From an uncultured Anaerosacchariphilus sp. (lineage in GTDB: Bacteria > Bacillota > Clostridia > Lachnospirales > Lachnospiraceae), in contig CAKROP010000017.1 in the NCBI GenBank assembly GCA_934373375.1, forward strand, positions 1 to 14,627: a stretch of DNA of 14,627 bases, written 5' to 3'. Within the stretch, counting starts at the first letter, position 1. Each line of letters begins with the position of its first letter. Below, in pieces: positions 12,943-14,627 of the stretch. The notes beneath the pieces are model-generated. The model saw only the letters and a list, made by a program, of their open reading frames with translations. It did no database searches and was not told the DNA's origin. A program made the translations under genes and the position numbers.

Positions 12943-14625
12943 TTACTCAAATATGGGAGCGATTGCTGCTGCCAGCGCATCCTTCTGAGCCTGGGCCTCT
13001 GCCAGATCTTTTCCGAGCGTAGTAAAATAGGTCTTGATCTTCGGCTCGGTTCCGGAGGGACGAACGATGACCTCGGCGCCGCCTTCCAGCTTGTACACCA
13101 GAACATTGGCTGCCGGGAGGCCAGTCTCCTCAGGCTTCTTGTAATCGGTTACCTTCACTACCGCGTAATCGCCGATCCTTGCAGGCGGATTCTGGCGCAG
13201 CCCGTCCATAATGCCGGCCATCTTGTCCATACCGGACAGTCCCGGGAACTCAAAGCTGTCTACCTTGTTCAGGTAACGGCCATATTTCTCATAGATCTCC
13301 TCCAGACGCTGTTTGATAGAGGAACCAATGCTCCGGTAATAAGCTGCCATCTCACAGATGAGCATAGAACCGATAATAGCGTCCTTGTCACGTACATAGG
13401 GGCCTGCCAGATAACCGTAGCTCTCCTCGAAGCCGAAGATAAAGCGGTCTACCTCGCCCGCTGCCTCCAGCTGCGCGATCTGGTCTCCAATCCATTTGAA
13501 GCCGGTCAGAACGCTTCTCAGCTCCACGCCGTAATTCTTCGCTACCGCATCCGCCAGCGGGGTGGATACGATGGATTTCACCGCCACCGGATTCTTCGGC
13601 ATGGTGCCCTTCTCGATGCGGCCTGCGCAAATGTAGTCCAGAAGCAGTACGCCCATCTCATTACCGGATACCAGCTCGTAGCTGCCGTCCGGACACTTCA
13701 TGGCGATACCCACGCGGTCCGCATCCGGGTCAGTGGCCAGCATCAGGTCTGCCTCTGTCTTCTTGGCCAGCTCCAGTCCCAGACGAAGAGCCTCAAAGAT
13801 CTCCGGGTTCGGGTACGGGCAGGTGGGGAAGTTGCCGTCCGGATACTGCTGCTCCGGTACAATGGTCACGTCAGTGATGCCGATATCCTTCAGCACCCTG
13901 GTAACCGGCACCAGACCGGAACCGTTCAGCGGGGAGTATACCAGCTTCAGGCCGGATGCAGCGCAGATTCCCGGACGCACGCTGCGGGCCTCGATAGCCT
14001 GATACAGGGCTTCCTTACAGTCGTCGCCCACATATTCAATAAGTCCGGCCTTGATTCCTTCCTCAAAATCCATAACCTTCGCGCCGGTCAGGATATCTGT
14101 CTTCTGAATCTCCGTGTATACAATATCAGCCGCCTCGTCCGTCATCTGGCAGCCGTCCGGGCCGTAGGCCTTATAGCCGTTGTATTTCGCCGGATTGTGG
14201 GATGCCGTTACCATGATTCCTGCATTGGCCTCATAATAACGGGTCGCGAAGCTCAGGGCCGGAACCGGCATCAGAGCGTCGTAGATGCGAACCTTGATTC
14301 CATTGGCTGCCAGCACGCTGGCTGCTGTCTTCGCGAACACGTCGCTGTTGATACGGCTGTCGTAGCTGATGGCTACCAGCTGCTTGCCGCCCTGGGTCTT
14401 TACCCAGTTGGCCAGACCCTGGGTGGCCTGACGAACCACATAGATATTCATACGGTTAGATCCTGCTCCCAGCACGCCGCGCAGACCTGCAGTACCGAAC
14501 TTCAAGGCCACTGCGAAGCGATCCTTAATCTCATCGTCCTTACCCTCGATACCCTTCAGTTCCTCTGTCAGAGCCGGATCCTCCAGTTCTGTGTCCATCC
14601 AACGCTTATAATCGTCCAAATACAT
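12943..14625 (-). CDS. Phospho-sugar mutase (phosphoglucomutase/phosphomannomutase, PgcA type)
   Basis: Interconverts hexose 1-phosphate and 6-phosphate, most likely glucose, linking glycolysis to UDP-glucose and glycogen. 560 residues from the first visible ATG. The four alpha-D-phosphohexomutase motifs are intact: TASHNP (140-145) with phosphorylated Ser142, metal loop DPDADR (299-304), sugar loop GFEESYGY (398-405) and phosphate loop RPSGTEPK (522-529). The length and N-terminal extension (KFGTAGLRG) fit the PgcA/PGM2-like group rather than GlmM (about 450). Only two bases are visible upstream of the ATG at 14625, so the true start may lie further out. Glucose versus mannose preference cannot be read from these motifs. 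Confidence 0.92.
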   Translation of the reverse strand: MYLDDYKRWMDTELEDPALTEELKGIEGKDDEIKDRFAVALKFGTAGLRGVLGAGSNRMNIYVVRQATQGLANWVKTQGGKQLVAISYDSRINSDVFAKTAASVLAANGIKVRIYDALMPVPALSFATRYYEANAGIMVTASHNPAKYNGYKAYGPDGCQMTDEAADIVYTEIQKTDILTGAKVMDFEEGIKAGLIEYVGDDCKEALYQAIEARSVRPGICAASGLKLVYSPLNGSGLVPVTRVLKDIGITDVTIVPEQQYPDGNFPTCPYPNPEIFEALRLGLELAKKTEADLMLATDPDADRVGIAMKCPDGSYELVSGNEMGVLLLDYICAGRIEKGTMPKNPVAVKSIVSTPLADAVAKNYGVELRSVLTGFKWIGDQIAQLEAAGEVDRFIFGFEESYGYLAGPYVRDKDAIIGSMLICEMAAYYRSIGSSIKQRLEEIYEKYGRYLNKVDSFEFPGLSGMDKMAGIMDGLRQNPPARIGDYAVVKVTDYKKPEETGLPAANVLVYKLEGGAEVIVRPSGTEPKIKTYFTTLGKDLAEAQAQKDALAAAIAPIFE

Positions 14626-14627
14626 AA

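Noticed and set aside
1..14627. Mobile elements, phage genes, toxin-antitoxin or defence systems
   Set aside because: All genes are recognised core functions on one strand; gaps are short and filled with promoters, terminators or the T-box. No transposase, integrase or terminal repeats were seen.

Overview
The window comes from a spore-forming member of the Clostridia, most likely Lachnospiraceae. I infer this from the gene order, the proteins and the clostridial-type control signals; no marker fixes the genus. It looks like core chromosome. I see no phage, transposase, CRISPR array, rRNA or tRNA gene. All twelve recognised genes lie on the minus strand, so transcription runs from high to low coordinates.

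In transcription order: (a) a phosphohexomutase (14625-12943). (b) A sporulation, division and growth cluster that keeps the Bacillus subtilis yabO-yabP-yabQ-divIC-spoIIE-tilS-hprT-ftsH order: HU, the S4 protein RqcP (YabO), YabP, YabQ, DivIC, an unusually short SpoIIE, TilS, Hpt and FtsH (12814-5785). The B. subtilis yabR, yabS and yabT genes are missing and an HU gene sits at the head. (c) A 383-base gap with operator-like repeats, an extended -10 and a strong hairpin, possibly a small-RNA locus. (d) An intracellular GH13 alpha-glucan hydrolase with its own promoter (5380-3332). (e) A tryptophan-specific T-box leader (about 3241-2929) followed by trpC, trpB and trpA (2823-4). trpE, trpG, trpD and trpF are not here.

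The most interesting content is the control layout of the sporulation cluster. HU has a strong vegetative promoter (TTGACA-17-TATAAA). After rqcP, a terminator-like hairpin with seven U's buries the ribosome binding site of yabP and reaches its TTG start. A near-consensus sigma-E promoter lies across the upstream arm of that hairpin, so a sigma-E transcript would start inside the loop and escape it. divIC appears to have its own vegetative promoter in the tail of yabQ. spoIIE has consensus -35 and -10 hexamers separated by 21 bp, together with Spo0A-box-like sequences, as in B. subtilis spoIIE. tilS-hpt-ftsH probably starts from an extended -10. One ancestral gene block is thus divided into vegetative, Spo0A and mother-cell units.

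The trp leader also has unusual features: a UGG specifier with a UGGU acceptor bulge, a 22-position hairpin that absorbs the terminator U-run, and a small hairpin covering the trpC ribosome binding site. I see no wholly new gene system. The findings are regulatory arrangements and departures from family norms.
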